The notes under the pieces: model-generated
Databases searched by the model: none
What the model saw: the letters and a program-made list of their open reading frames with translations, nothing else
Told to the model about the DNA's origin: nothing
Translations under genes and position numbers: made by a program
In this document: piece after piece, positions 18,248 through 28,800 of the stretch
How the letters are laid out: the number at the start of each line of letters is the position of its first letter
Position numbering within the stretch: position 1 is the first letter of the stretch
Assembly: GCF_007859855.1 (NCBI RefSeq)
Contig: NZ_SJPK01000006.1
Coordinates: 302,420 to 366,419 of the forward strand
Length of the DNA stretch: 64,000 nucleotides
Source: Allorhodopirellula solitaria
GTDB lineage: Bacteria > Planctomycetota > Planctomycetia > Pirellulales > Pirellulaceae
Reading direction: 5' to 3'

Positions 18248-19678
18248 TTACAGGTACTTCTCGATCATATCGATCATCGTTTGGGGCGATGCTACAGCCC
18301 CGACCGTCGTCGTCCTGGGGAAAAGGAGTTTAGGGATCGTTCCCGAGCCGGCGCGTTTGTAGAGCGATACGTGTTTCTTGATGTAATCGCTTGGTACCGA
18401 GCTTTGCAGGACACCGTCGAGCTTATCCTTGTCGACAACCGTTGCGGCCTGCGTCAAAGCGTCTGAGTAGCTCGGCTTGGATTCGAAAAGGTAATTGTGG
18501 AATTCGTCGAATTTCGCGTGATCGACCAACCAGACGGCGATCGCGAGCTTGGCGAGATTGCACGCTTCCCGATGATCGCTCGGTGTGGAATTGACAGTCG
18601 GGTTACAGCTCCGATCCATGGGGACCGGTAGCGTCATCACCGCGAGATCGTCACCGAAATGCTCGCGAGCGGCTGCGAGTACTTCGTGCGTTTGCTGGCA
18701 ATGCGAGCAGGTGTAGTCAAACATTTCGACGAAGACCATTTCGGCGTTCGGATCGCCGACCAAGGGCCACGCATTCGTATGGAGTTTCACCCCATTGAGA
18801 ATCGTCGCTGTCTTGCGCTCCGCTGGCGCGTCGGGGACTTGGCCCAATAACAGGGTCGCTGGGTTGGCAATCACATAGGCCCACTGAGCCAATGACTCCG
18901 ATTGCCAGCGTTGTAATTCCCGTTCGACTGACGACTGCAGGTCCGCTGAGGCGGGAGGGGCAAACAGGTCGTCTTCACCGAGTTCATCGTCTTCTACCGG
19001 GGCAACTGGGTCGATCACGGTCGTTTGCGGAGCGGTGTGCTCGATGACCTCAAATGTTTGCGGTGGCTCGGCAGCGAACTGCAGTCCGATCATTCCGGCG
19101 AGCGATCCGGTAGCGGCCAAGGCGACCCATTTCATAGCTCGGGTCGAAATCGGCCACGACCAAAGAAACGCCGCAGCGACGAGCAGTCCTCCCGCATGGG
19201 CCACCAGGCAATAAGGACAGAGGTGTTCCAAAGCAAAGACCTGGAGGCCGGTAAACCAGATCGCAGCGCCGCCAGCCATCAGTGCGGAGAAGCCGACCAG
19301 CGACCAGCGCAACTGAGGGCTGCGAGAACTCATCGCACCCCAAGCCAACATCCCGAGAATCAGTGCATGGGTTGCCATCGCTGGTAGGCTGACTGGAATC
19401 GAAAGCACCGACGACCAACGGCTGTGCAGAACGTGGCTGCAATCGAAAACACTGCCGCCGCTACAGCCTGCGACTGCCGACGAGGTGAGCGAAGACCAGG
19501 CCAAGTAAGCGCTCGTCAAGAACGCCACGGAACTGCCAATGAGCAGACACCACCAGCCCGCGCGAGGCAATTCACCAGCTGAGCCGGCACCGTCTGGTTC
19601 CGACCGAGCGGTGTGCTGCGCGTGTCTGCGGCTTGAAAATGACTCGGTCAACGGAGAATGGAGGGGGGCGGTGGACAT
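18248..19678 (-). CDS. VKOR-thioredoxin (DsbA-like) fusion, disulfide bond formation
   Basis: A 476-residue membrane enzyme. The N-terminal half is a vitamin K epoxide reductase domain with about five hydrophobic helices. It has the loop cysteine pair GCSGGSVFDC (Cys 72 and 80), the SIPVSL segment, and the quinone-side active site CPYC (Cys 154 and 157). The C-terminal half is a DsbA-like thioredoxin domain with FDYTCSHCQQTHEV and the cis-Pro region GTIPKLLF. Together they would oxidise exported proteins and pass electrons to quinone, replacing DsbA plus DsbB. The start at 19678 was chosen over 19738 by similarity of layout; the N-terminal 40 residues are soluble. Confidence 0.88.
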   Translation of the reverse strand: MSTAPLHSPLTESFSSRRHAQHTARSEPDGAGSAGELPRAGWWCLLIGSSVAFLTSAYLAWSSLTSSAVAGCSGGSVFDCSHVLHSRWSSVLSIPVSLPAMATHALILGMLAWGAMSSRSPQLRWSLVGFSALMAGGAAIWFTGLQVFALEHLCPYCLVAHAGGLLVAAAFLWSWPISTRAMKWVALAATGSLAGMIGLQFAAEPPQTFEVIEHTAPQTTVIDPVAPVEDDELGEDDLFAPPASADLQSSVERELQRWQSESLAQWAYVIANPATLLLGQVPDAPAERKTATILNGVKLHTNAWPLVGDPNAEMVFVEMFDYTCSHCQQTHEVLAAAREHFGDDLAVMTLPVPMDRSCNPTVNSTPSDHREACNLAKLAIAVWLVDHAKFDEFHNYLFESKPSYSDALTQAATVVDKDKLDGVLQSSVPSDYIKKHVSLYKRAGSGTIPKLLFPRTTTVGAVASPQTMIDMIEKYL

Positions 19679-19839
19679 GGAGATGCTCTTGATCGCAAAG
19701 GGAATTACGTTGCGAATGCCGATCGCTGCAATTCTCACGCCAGTCTCCCCGTGGCGGGCTCGGCCAGGTGCTGGCGCATCGGACCGATCCGGTGTGTGCT
19801 ACGATGGTATCTATTGGAGTTTATCACGAAAATTTGATT

Positions 19840-19845
19840 GGGGAG
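19840..19845 (+). promoter_or_regulatory. Ribosome binding site GGGGAG for the TraB-like gene
   Basis: GGGGAG ends seven bases before the GTG at 19853. It supports that start over the TTG at 19838, which overlaps the motif. Confidence 0.5.
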
Positions 19846-19852
19846 TGTCCGC

Positions 19853-20839
19853 GTGCCGAGTTACTTGAAAAAAATTGTCTGGGTCGCGGGCGCGATCTTG
19901 CTTGTCTTTTGGCAGTTTCTCTCTAGTGGAGCGAGTACCGCCCAGGACAACGTGGCCCCACCGATCCCCTCGCAACAGCCAGCGTCGGCCGAAGCAGCTG
20001 CAGAGAGGGCGGGGGCGAAAGAGGCTGGTGAAACGCTCTCGACCGAGTCCGCGAGCAACCGATACGTGCGGATCAAGCGGGATAATCAGGGCAATCCGGT
20101 CGCATTGCAGACCGCGACAGTGCGGTTTGAGGGTAAGCCCGATACCGACCATGAAGGCCAAGCCGTGGACCTCGTCGGAGTCGTCCATATCGGCCAAAGC
20201 GAGTACTACGCGGCGATAAAAAAGCAGCTCGGCGGTTACGACAAGGTTCTCTATGAGCTCGTCGCGCCCGATGGCACACGCATCCGCCCTGAAGATCTCA
20301 AAGAACGACGCTCCGTTTTGGCATCCATGCAAACAGGCATGAAGGATTTGCTGCACCTCGAATACCAACTCGAGAAAATTGACTACATGGCCGAGAACTT
20401 CCGCCATGCCGACATGAGCCCTGATGAGTTTGCCGAGGATCTCGAGCGGCGAGGTGATAGCGTGTGGAAAATGGCCGCTCGCATGATGGGGGCTGGCATG
20501 GCGTCGCAGTCACAAGGTGGCGACGTGGGGCTGATCATGGCGTTGTTCAGCAAGGACAGGGCGATGATGATGAAGCGGGCCATGGCGTCCCAATTGATCG
20601 ATATCGAGCTCGTTACCGCTGGCGTCAATGATGCCAATGGTGAGAACACCCTGATCAAGGGACGCAACCGAAAGGCATTCCAAATCCTCAGCGAGGAGCT
20701 CGACGCGGGGGCTGAACACGTCGCTGTTTTCTACGGTGCTGGACACCTCGCCGACATGGCTGAGCGGCTCGAGAACAATTTCGATATGGAGCCGACTGAA
20801 ACCACTTGGCTCGATGCCTGGGATCTGACCAAGAACTAA
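19853..20839 (+). CDS. TraB/GumN-family protein, exported
   Basis: A 328-residue protein with a signal peptide or anchor (LKKIVWVAGAILLVFWQFLSSGASTA). The mature part carries the TraB/PrgY-family hallmarks: VDLVGVVHIGQSEYYAAI near the start, YDKVLYEL, and EHVAVFYGAGHLADMAERL near the end. The conserved His residues in VHIG and GAGH and the Glu in YEL resemble the metal-site residues of the related TIKI proteases. The function in bacteria is unknown; peptide cleavage is inference only. The GTG start is supported by GGGGAG upstream. Confidence 0.75.
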   Translation: MPSYLKKIVWVAGAILLVFWQFLSSGASTAQDNVAPPIPSQQPASAEAAAERAGAKEAGETLSTESASNRYVRIKRDNQGNPVALQTATVRFEGKPDTDHEGQAVDLVGVVHIGQSEYYAAIKKQLGGYDKVLYELVAPDGTRIRPEDLKERRSVLASMQTGMKDLLHLEYQLEKIDYMAENFRHADMSPDEFAEDLERRGDSVWKMAARMMGAGMASQSQGGDVGLIMALFSKDRAMMMKRAMASQLIDIELVTAGVNDANGENTLIKGRNRKAFQILSEELDAGAEHVAVFYGAGHLADMAERLENNFDMEPTETTWLDAWDLTKN

Positions 20840-21023
20840 GCCGGCATCTGAAACTCAACCACCCGTGGCTGACGCCTTCACGGCAGTTTTAGCAGGTGAC
20901 GCCTACAGCGACATTCGGAAACGGCTTGAAAGCTTGCCCATTCGGCGGGAGCGTACACGGGCTCCGCCCACGGCGACCGCCCGACGCCCTCACGCTCAAC
21001 GGTCCACACTCCAGCGATGCGGG

Positions 21024-21836
21024 CTACTTTGCAGCGGCCGCTCGGAGATTGGCAATGCTCTCTTTGGCAAGCGTTTCGGCACCGGGGGAGTAATCGAAGA
21101 CCTCGACACTGACCCAGCCATCGTACTGGACATCGTGCAGAGCCTGCATGATCGGAGCAAATTCCACGTCTCCCATACCGGGCCCAAGTCGATTGGGGTC
21201 GTTGGCGTGAAAGTGAATCATTCGCTCGGCATGTTGGCGGATGACCTGATCGATCGGCTCAGACTCCGTGCTCATTGCTTTGACGTCGAGGTGCAACCCG
21301 ACACTGCTATCACCGACAGCGTCGATCAATTCGCACGCTTCGTCAGCCGTATTGAGAAAATCGCCCTCCTCGGGACCGAGTGGCTCGACGGCGATTTGAA
21401 CGTTGTGTTCCTGCAGCGTCGGGACAACCTGCCGCAGCACGTCGGCTGCATTTTCCATCGCCTGACTGCTTGTCTGCCCCTCGGTCCGATTGCGTTGCTG
21501 GGGGGACCCCAGCACCATCAGGCCTCCCCCCAGGTCACTGCACAAGCGGGTTAGGCTCTTGAGATACTCGGCTGTGCTGCGCCGTACCTCGGGATCGAGT
21601 GTGGTCAAATGCAAGCCCTCAGTCCCGGCAAGCAACCAGTGTAGCCCGATGATCTGCAGCCCAGCGCCTTCGACGGTGCGGCGATATTCCACGCGATCGA
21701 CCTGGCCAATTTCATCGACGTGCTTGGCGAGCATGAACGGAGCCACTTCCCAACCGGTGTAACCGAGCTGGGCCGTCAAACGCACGGCATCGGCGAGAGA
21801 CGTGTCGCGGAAAGTTTCGTTACAGAGTGCAAACAT
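21024..21836 (-). CDS. Sugar phosphate isomerase/epimerase (xylose isomerase-like TIM barrel)
   Basis: A 270-residue protein of the AP-endonuclease 2/xylose isomerase-like fold. Probable divalent metal ligands are Glu in VAVEPLG-type IAVEPLGPEEGDF, Asp in VGLHLDVKAM, His in MIHFHANDPNR and Glu in WVSVEVFDYS. The start MFALCNETFRDTSLADAVRLTAQLGYTGWEVAPF is typical. The closest general analogues are hydroxypyruvate isomerases and D-tagatose 3-epimerase-like enzymes. The substrate cannot be assigned. Such genes are numerous in planctomycetes and usually belong to sugar catabolism. Confidence 0.85.
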   Translation of the reverse strand: MFALCNETFRDTSLADAVRLTAQLGYTGWEVAPFMLAKHVDEIGQVDRVEYRRTVEGAGLQIIGLHWLLAGTEGLHLTTLDPEVRRSTAEYLKSLTRLCSDLGGGLMVLGSPQQRNRTEGQTSSQAMENAADVLRQVVPTLQEHNVQIAVEPLGPEEGDFLNTADEACELIDAVGDSSVGLHLDVKAMSTESEPIDQVIRQHAERMIHFHANDPNRLGPGMGDVEFAPIMQALHDVQYDGWVSVEVFDYSPGAETLAKESIANLRAAAAK

Positions 21837-22091
21837 GAGCGGGACGCGAGAATGGCAGGGGAGCTAAATTGAAAACCAAAACACCTGCTGATTCGTTCCT
21901 GGACAAACCAGTCCAACGGCAATCAGTCTCCGAAAAACGTACACCGAATCTCAGCAAGCGTCGACATCTGGGTCCGTGCCGGTTGTCTGGAATCGCAAGA
22001 CTGGGGTGGCATTCGGAGACGAAGAATGCGTAACAGGGGGGATCGTATCCCGTTCCACTCTGCCGCATTGCCGCTTTTTATCGCTTGCCGT

Positions 22092-22748
22092 ATGAAACCG
22101 ACGCCCCCCCGCCTGATCACACTGTCGCTTTTTACCTGTTGCCTTTTGACGACGCAGGCAGGCTGTCTCGGCATCGTTAGCAATCTGATGCACGCTGTCG
22201 GAGTCGACCGCATCCCACCCGAGTACGAGGGTTTGGAAGAATCGAAGGTCGCCATAGTGACGATGACCGATCAGAGCCAGTATTCCGACGATGTCGCTGC
22301 GCGTTTGCTGACTCGGAAAGTCAGCAATATTCTGTCGATGGAAGTCAAAGATATGACGCTGGTGCACGACGAGGCGATCCAGCAATGGCGTGACACTCAC
22401 GGTTGGGACAAAATCGATTACTTGGAGATGGGTAAGGACACCAAAGCCGAGAAATTATTGGCCATCGAAATGACCGATCTACGTCTGCGTGATGGTGCGA
22501 CTCTCTACCGAGGCCGGGCAGCGATCATGATTACGGTCTACGACATCGAAGCGGAGAAGGTCGTTTTCCGCAAGGAGATCGATGAATTCACGTATCCCGT
22601 CCAAGCTGGCCAGTACACCAGCGAAACGACCGAAACGAAGTTCCGAAAACTCTTTCTCAGTATGCTATCGAGGCAGATCTGCCGCACGTTCCATTCGTAT
22701 GACTTCGCCGATACGGTGGCTCTCGACGGAACACTCGCGAGCCAATAG
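22092..22748 (+). CDS. Putative lipoprotein of unknown function
   Basis: A 218-residue protein beginning MKPTPPRLITLSLFTCCLLTTQAGCLG, a signal sequence ending in a plausible lipobox (QAGC). The mature region has SKVAIVTMTDQSQYSDDVAARLL and a mid-region EKLLAIEMTDLRLRDG-ATLYRGRAAIMITVYD, which suggests an alternating alpha/beta outer-membrane-associated domain similar to TolB N-terminal or LptE-like folds; that is a guess. The ATG at 22092 gives a proper signal sequence, whereas the in-frame ATG at 22026 adds 22 residues that do not belong to it. Confidence 0.6.
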   Translation: MKPTPPRLITLSLFTCCLLTTQAGCLGIVSNLMHAVGVDRIPPEYEGLEESKVAIVTMTDQSQYSDDVAARLLTRKVSNILSMEVKDMTLVHDEAIQQWRDTHGWDKIDYLEMGKDTKAEKLLAIEMTDLRLRDGATLYRGRAAIMITVYDIEAEKVVFRKEIDEFTYPVQAGQYTSETTETKFRKLFLSMLSRQICRTFHSYDFADTVALDGTLASQ

Positions 22749-22841
22749 CGACTCAATCATTGACGTGTAGTCGACAATGCCGGTGTGATTGGGAACAATA
22801 GGGTGATTCCATCCCTAAGCCTCCTTTGAAAAAATTCTCGC

Positions 22842-24263
22842 ATGTCAAACACGGCTCGCCACGAACTCGTCGTCCTGGGCGGAGGTCCCGCCGGTTATGT
22901 TGCCGCCATCCGAGCAGCTCAGCTTGGCATCGACGTCGCCTGTATTGATGAAAACCCACGTTTCGGTGGCACCTGCGTGCGTGTGGGCTGTATTCCTAGC
23001 AAGGCATTGCTCGAATCGAGCCACTTGTACGAGGAGGCCGGGCATGGCCTGAGCGACCACGGCGTCGTCGTGAACGGAGTTGAATTGAAACTCGACGTGA
23101 TGATGTCTCGCAAGGAGAAAATCGTCGACACGTTGACCGGCGGCATCGATATGCTGTTCAAGAACGGCGGCGTGACGGCATACCACGGACGCGGGAAACT
23201 GCAGTCGCCCGAGGCGATCGAAATCACGCCGAGCGAGGGGGCGGCCTCGGACCAACCGACGACCGTGGAGGCAGACCAAATCCTGCTCTGCCCAGGCAGC
23301 ATCGCAGCTCGCCTGCCATCGATCGAAGAGGATGGCGAACGGATCGGCAACAGCACCACGGCTCTGTCCTTTCCCGAGGTGCCCGAGGTGCTCGTGGTCA
23401 TCGGTGGCGGTTACATCGGATTGGAATTGGGCAGTGTCTGGAATCGGCTCGGTAGCCGAGTGATCGTGCTCGAGGCTCTCGATCGTGTGCTGCCCGGACT
23501 CGACAACGAGATGGCCAACCTCGCCCATCGCGCATTCAAGAAACAAGGCATCGAATTCCGCACCAGTACCCTGGTGGCTTCGGCCCGTGTGGATACTTCG
23601 CAGTCCAAACCCTGTACCGTCGAAATCAAAGATGGTGAGCCGATTTATTGCGATCGAGTCCTGCTGGCCACCGGTCGCTGGCCCGCGACAGACGACCTCG
23701 GGTTAGCAGCGGCGGGGATCCAAACCGATCGCCGTGGTTTCATCGAAGTCGATCATGAGTTTCAAACCAGTGTGCCGGGCGTGTACGCCATCGGCGATTG
23801 CATCGGCGGCGCCATGCTCGCCCACAAGGCGATGGAAGAAGGTATCGTGTGCGTCGAACGCATGGCGGGGATCGCGGCGGAAATGAACTACGACGTGATT
23901 CCGGCAATCGTGTACACGCATCCGGAGATTGCGATGGTCGGACAGACCGAAGAACAGCTCAAGGAAGCTGGGATCTCTTACAAAAAGGGAGTTTGTCCGC
24001 TCGGTGCCAATGGTCGCGCCCGTACCCTCGGGGACACCAATGGCCGCGTCAAGATCTTGGCCGATGAAGAAACCGATCGCGTGCTCGGCGTGCACATCAT
24101 CGGTCCTCGCGCTGGCGATTTGATCGCTGAAGCCGCATCGGCGATGGAGTTTGGAGCCAGCAGCGAGGATATCGCTCGCACCTGCCACGCCCACCCCACG
24201 CTTTCCGAAGCTGTGCACGAAGCCGCTCTCGATGTCGACGATCGAGCCATCCATACCGCTTAA
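22842..24263 (+). CDS. lpd: Dihydrolipoyl dehydrogenase
   Basis: A 473-residue FAD-dependent pyridine nucleotide-disulfide oxidoreductase, the E3 subunit of 2-oxo acid dehydrogenase complexes and the glycine cleavage system. FAD-binding VVLGGGPAGYVAAIRAAQLG is followed by the redox-active disulfide GGTCVRVGCIPSKALL (Cys 45 and 50). The NAD-binding motif VVIGGGYIGLELGSVW, the second FAD site VYAIGDCIGGAMLAHKAMEEG and the C-terminal catalytic HAHPTLSEAVHEA (active His and Glu) follow. All key residues are intact. The E1 and E2 genes are not in the window. Confidence 0.95.
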   Translation: MSNTARHELVVLGGGPAGYVAAIRAAQLGIDVACIDENPRFGGTCVRVGCIPSKALLESSHLYEEAGHGLSDHGVVVNGVELKLDVMMSRKEKIVDTLTGGIDMLFKNGGVTAYHGRGKLQSPEAIEITPSEGAASDQPTTVEADQILLCPGSIAARLPSIEEDGERIGNSTTALSFPEVPEVLVVIGGGYIGLELGSVWNRLGSRVIVLEALDRVLPGLDNEMANLAHRAFKKQGIEFRTSTLVASARVDTSQSKPCTVEIKDGEPIYCDRVLLATGRWPATDDLGLAAAGIQTDRRGFIEVDHEFQTSVPGVYAIGDCIGGAMLAHKAMEEGIVCVERMAGIAAEMNYDVIPAIVYTHPEIAMVGQTEEQLKEAGISYKKGVCPLGANGRARTLGDTNGRVKILADEETDRVLGVHIIGPRAGDLIAEAASAMEFGASSEDIARTCHAHPTLSEAVHEAALDVDDRAIHTA

Positions 24264-24311
24264 GAAACGCGTTTGGCTTCTCGCTTTTCCTCCTCCCACC
24301 CTCCCATCTGC

Positions 24312-24803
24312 ATGTCCGCCCCAAGCGATCATCCTACCGTGCCCAGTGACGATCCCATGTTCATCATTGGATGGCGGGAATGGGTCGGACTGCCGGAATT
24401 GGGGGTGGCTCACGTCAAAGCAAAAATTGATACCGGGGCGCGGTCCAGCTCTATTCACGCTTTCGACGTTGAGACCTATGTCGAAGACGATGTCGAACGG
24501 GTGCGATTTTCGATTCACCCTGTGCAAAATCGAGACGACATCTTCGTCAATGCGGATGTACCCATTCTCGAACGCCGGCACGTTCGTAGTAGCAACGGCG
24601 AGGTCTCCGAACGGATCGTCATCCGCACGCCGCTGGCCATTCTACAAAGGCAAGTCCTGGTCGACCTGACACTCGCTAACCGAGACGCGATGGGCTTTCG
24701 CATGCTGGTGGGGCGGGAAGCGATCCGCCGACGATTTCTAGTCGACCCCGCCGCTTCCTTCCTGGCAGGACGCCGCCCGCACCGCAAGAAAAAGAAATCC
24801 TGA
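24312..24803 (+). CDS. RimK-associated aspartyl-protease-fold protein (Zn_protease family)
   Basis: A 163-residue protein of the family named putative ATP-dependent zinc protease (PF05618), which has a retropepsin-like fold. The key motif is VKAKIDTGARSSSIHAF with the DTGA active-site-like loop; IIGWREWVGLPELGV precedes it and FRMLVGREAIRRRFLVDPA closes the domain. Homologues are often next to rimK, which is absent here. The start at 24312 is uncertain; the ATG at 24357 (MFIIGWREW) is an equally possible start. It follows lpd by 48 bases and precedes the LRR gene by five bases, suggesting an operon. Confidence 0.75.
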   Translation: MSAPSDHPTVPSDDPMFIIGWREWVGLPELGVAHVKAKIDTGARSSSIHAFDVETYVEDDVERVRFSIHPVQNRDDIFVNADVPILERRHVRSSNGEVSERIVIRTPLAILQRQVLVDLTLANRDAMGFRMLVGREAIRRRFLVDPAASFLAGRRPHRKKKKS

Positions 24804-24808
24804 CCGGC

Positions 24809-25783
24809 ATGATTCGAAACTCATTTCAATCCATCGTGTGGGTGATCGCAGCATCAACCAGCCTCACCTGCTTTTCAGCGTGCCGTAGGTCGACAGCCCC
24901 GCCCGAAGATGCGGGGGCCACAGCGGAAACTAGTGATCAAGCGAACTCGCCCGCCCCGGTCTCTCTCGACATCCCCGGTGCCCGAGTCGTCACCGACAAC
25001 GATGGCCACGTCGTTCAACTCGATCTCCGCGCCAGCAGCTTCGCAGACGATTACCTGCAATCGCTGCGAGGTCTAAAACGCCTCAAAGTCCTCAAGTTAT
25101 CCGGCAAGGACGGCAAATGCACGGTCACCGACGCTGGGCTGAAGTCGATCGGACAGCTGCCTTCGCTGAAGGTACTCGCGCTCGACCTGTTGCCCATCTC
25201 GGGTGCCGGCCTCGAGAACATCGCGGGACTCGATCAGCTTCAGGAACTCTACCTGGCGAAAACCAAGATCGATGACAACGCGACAAGCAAACTGAAGAAT
25301 TTTCCGCGTTTGAAGAAGTTGCGATTGGCAGGGACCACGATCTCGGCAGAATCCGCCAGCCTAATCGCGGATCTGGATGAGTTGGTTGATCTCGATGTCA
25401 GTGACTGCCAATGGATCGACGATGTCGCTGCGGAAGAACTATCGCGACTGCCAGGCCTCGAGAAGTTGAATCTCTACAGCACCGCAGTCGGCGACGTAGG
25501 TGCAATTGCATTGGCTCAATGCCAGTCGCTTCGATGGCTGAATCTCGATGCCACTTCGGTATCCGACGCTGGGTTGGCCGGGGTCGGGAAACTGACCAAG
25601 TTGACGTTCTTGCATCTCGGTTCGACGGACATCACCGACGCGGGCATGCCTCGGCTCTCATCGCTCGTGGACCTCGACAACCTGATCGTCACGCGAACGG
25701 AAGTCACACAAGCGGGCGTCGACACACTGCAAGAGTCGCTTCCCGGTACCGAGATTCAACTGCAGTATGTCGCCCCACAATGA
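24809..25783 (+). CDS. Leucine-rich repeat lipoprotein
   Basis: A 324-residue protein. The N-terminus (VWVIAASTSLTCFSACRRS) is a lipoprotein-type signal with Cys 25 as the likely acylated residue. From about residue 70 onward there are about nine leucine-rich repeats of the bacterial type with a TDAGL motif (LKSIGQLPSLKVLALDLLPISGAGL and later VSDAGLAGVGKLTKLTFLHL). These resemble the GALA/TDAGL repeats common in planctomycetes. It is probably a protein-binding scaffold on the outer surface or in the periplasm. It begins five bases after the preceding stop. Confidence 0.8.
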   Translation: MIRNSFQSIVWVIAASTSLTCFSACRRSTAPPEDAGATAETSDQANSPAPVSLDIPGARVVTDNDGHVVQLDLRASSFADDYLQSLRGLKRLKVLKLSGKDGKCTVTDAGLKSIGQLPSLKVLALDLLPISGAGLENIAGLDQLQELYLAKTKIDDNATSKLKNFPRLKKLRLAGTTISAESASLIADLDELVDLDVSDCQWIDDVAAEELSRLPGLEKLNLYSTAVGDVGAIALAQCQSLRWLNLDATSVSDAGLAGVGKLTKLTFLHLGSTDITDAGMPRLSSLVDLDNLIVTRTEVTQAGVDTLQESLPGTEIQLQYVAPQ

Positions 25784-25820
25784 TCACTGCTGAGTGATTA
25801 CCGCAGTCGTGACGCTCCTT

Positions 25821-28800
25821 TTATTTCCGCTTGGGCTGTGAGGTTGGTGTCCGCGATGGCGGCGTGTGAACTTTTAGCACCGGAATGTCCTCGGAGGCAA
25901 CAAGTGAGCCGGACGCGTCCGCTGTCACATCCGAAACACCACCTTCGCCAACATCGGTTTGCCAGGCCGTGACGGGGTCGCCTGACGAGTTGGCGCCGAT
26001 CCCCGCCTTGTTGTTGGGCTGGTTCATGAAGCCGATCCGGGGCTTGAAGAACTTGCCCAGGGGACTGACCAGTAACGCCGGCAGCAGGATCAGGTCTCCG
26101 ATCAGTGCTGCCCCCAGCATCACCAGCATGAGTGTGCCGAATCGTTGGGTCGGTGTGAAAGTCGAGAGGGCAAATACGAACAGGCCGAGCCCGCCAACGA
26201 TCGTCGTTTGTGTCATCGCGGGGCCGACCTTCCGATAAGTCTCAATGACGGCGGCACAGCGAGATTTGCCCTCTTCGAGGAACTGGCGATACCACGTCAG
26301 GAAGTGGATCGTGTCATCGACCGCGACGCCCATCGCGACCGAGGCTGTCATCATCGTTCCAATATCGACAGCGATTCCGGCAAGGCCCATCATTCCGAAG
26401 ATGAGAATCACCGGGAACAGATTGGGGATCATGGAGATCATCCCCGCCGTGATCCCATCAAATAGATTGCGGGGCTCGAGCCACTGCGACGGAAAACTGC
26501 CTGGATTGAGCAGCACGATCATGACCAATCCGATCAGCACAAACGCCATCATGATCGACTCGACCAAGCTGCCCAGCAGGGTGCGTTGGGCTTTGTAGAC
26601 CACCGGAACCACCCCCGTGAAGACAACCTGTGGCGAGATCGGTGGGTCGACGTCGAAGACCGGGACCTGCCGATCGCCCTTGGTAAATCGCACCGCTTTG
26701 GGATTGAAGTGATCGTGGTCCGTGGGCGGGACAGCGATGATGGTCTTCTCGATCGACTCAGCAGCAATCTCGTCAGCATGGATGACTGTCTTCGCCGACG
26801 CCAACCACTCCGATGCCTGCGACGCCGGGCCAAGGTGAAGCGGTTCATTTCCCGCACGCTGGCTCTCGAGGGAAGCTTCGATCTGACCGACCCAGATGAC
26901 CGCATCGAAACCAGCTACGTATTGCTCCCACTTCGGGTCGCCCCGCTTTACATTGCGTTCCGGGTCCCGAGGGTCGCCCCACACCGGGGTTTTGATGTTT
27001 TCGTTACCAAGCAACTCGTGCAGTGTGCTGAGGAAAATTGCCGATTGGTTCGCCGTGCCGTCTTCGTGGACGAGAGTTGCCTCGGCGAGATTCTCAACCC
27101 GGTTGCTACCCACGACGAGCACCCGTTGCTTGCCGGTCAAGCCACCCTCAGCTTGATTCAGCGCGGCCAACAAGGCAGCCCGTGTCCGGTAGGCTTCGAG
27201 CACCGGGGCAACGACGTCTCGAAGGTCATTGATGAATAAACCGTAGTCGTTATCGGACAAGGCGCTCACGCGTAAACTGAGCCGCCACATTTCGCTCGTC
27301 TCGAGCGGACCGTAGTCTTCGATCTTGACATAGTCGCTGGCCAGTAACTCCGCTTTTGCTTCGGCCAATCGCCGATTCATCTGGCTGCGGACGACGTTGT
27401 ATCCATTGTCCACCGCTGGCAGTGGCGGGAGGAAGGTATCCATACTCGATGCTTGTCCGACCTCGCCCGTCCCCTCTTCTCCGAGGGTGCGCGTGACCGC
27501 GATGCGAATCCGGCTGACGGCCTCGATTCGCTCTAGCAAGTTCAATGCGATCAGGTCGGCGTCGCCGGCAGGTTCTCGCTGGCTAGATTCTTGCTGGTTT
27601 GGTTCAGACGCGGCAGCGGCGGTATCTGCCCCCGCTTCGCTCGTCGCGCTTTCACGTTCCTGCTGGAGCTCCGGTGGCATCCGAACGACGATTTCCATGG
27701 GCACGAGTTTGCCAAAGTTCTCCTCCAGCCAAGCATAGTCGCGAAGGATCCGGGCATCGGCGTCAAACAACTTCAGCAACTGCACCGACGTGCGAATGTT
27801 CATCAGTCCCAAGGCAGCGATCACGAGCACGGTCAGGCAAACGCTGGCGACCACCCGATAGTGGTCGGTGACGAAACGCCCAAAGCCAGCCCACCAAGCC
27901 GCCAACGCCGAGTTCGACGTGGCTGAAGCGGATGCCGGCTCGCGTGAGCCTTCCCCGCCACCGGTTTCTGCTGGCTCGCTATCCGGTTCGGCTCCCTTGC
28001 GTCTCTTCTCAGCGGCAAACTTCGGCGCGAATACCTCGAGTGCCGAGGGCAGGTACGTGAAAAGTATGGTGAGCGTCGCGACCACCCCGATTGCCGAGTA
28101 CAGACCAAAATTGCTAATCGGTTTCAAATTGCTGGTGTACAGCGAACCGAGGCCGATTGCCGTCGTCACCGCGGCGAGCGTGCAGGGCAGCATCGCATGC
28201 CGTAAGGCGCGGTCTGCGGCACCGCGCTGGCCTGCCATTCGGACCTCGTCCCGGTAGTAATTGATGACATGGATTGCGCCAGACAACCCGAGCACGTATA
28301 CGAGTGCCGGCATGCTCAATAGAATCGCGTCGACCTGTCCTCCGGTCCATCCGACCATGGCCATGGACAACATCGCCGCAGAACCGCCGACGACAAACAG
28401 CATGACGGTAATTTTGATGCTGCGAAAGCAAAAGTATGACAGCGCCACTCCGATCAGAATGCAGTATCCGATCAACCGCACCAGCGTCACGGTGCCCTCT
28501 TCGTCGATGGCGACGTTATCGACCGGCGGTCCGCCCATCCGCAGAGGCGGCATCCCACCGACGGTCTCGGGTGGCTCGCGGTCAAATGGCGGCGGCGCGG
28601 TCGATGGTGGGGACGGTGGATGCACCCCACTCTGTTCGGCCAGAGTCAGGAGTCGGCCTTGCGGGCTGCCGAGCGTCCCGCGCCCGATCGCGTAGGCCAA
28701 ATTGTCTTTGGCGAGGTTCGTTAACGTGACGAGCAAGCATGTCAGCCGCGGGGGGGGCTCGACTTCCATCGCATCGAAGACGGCATACCAGGCTTCGGTC

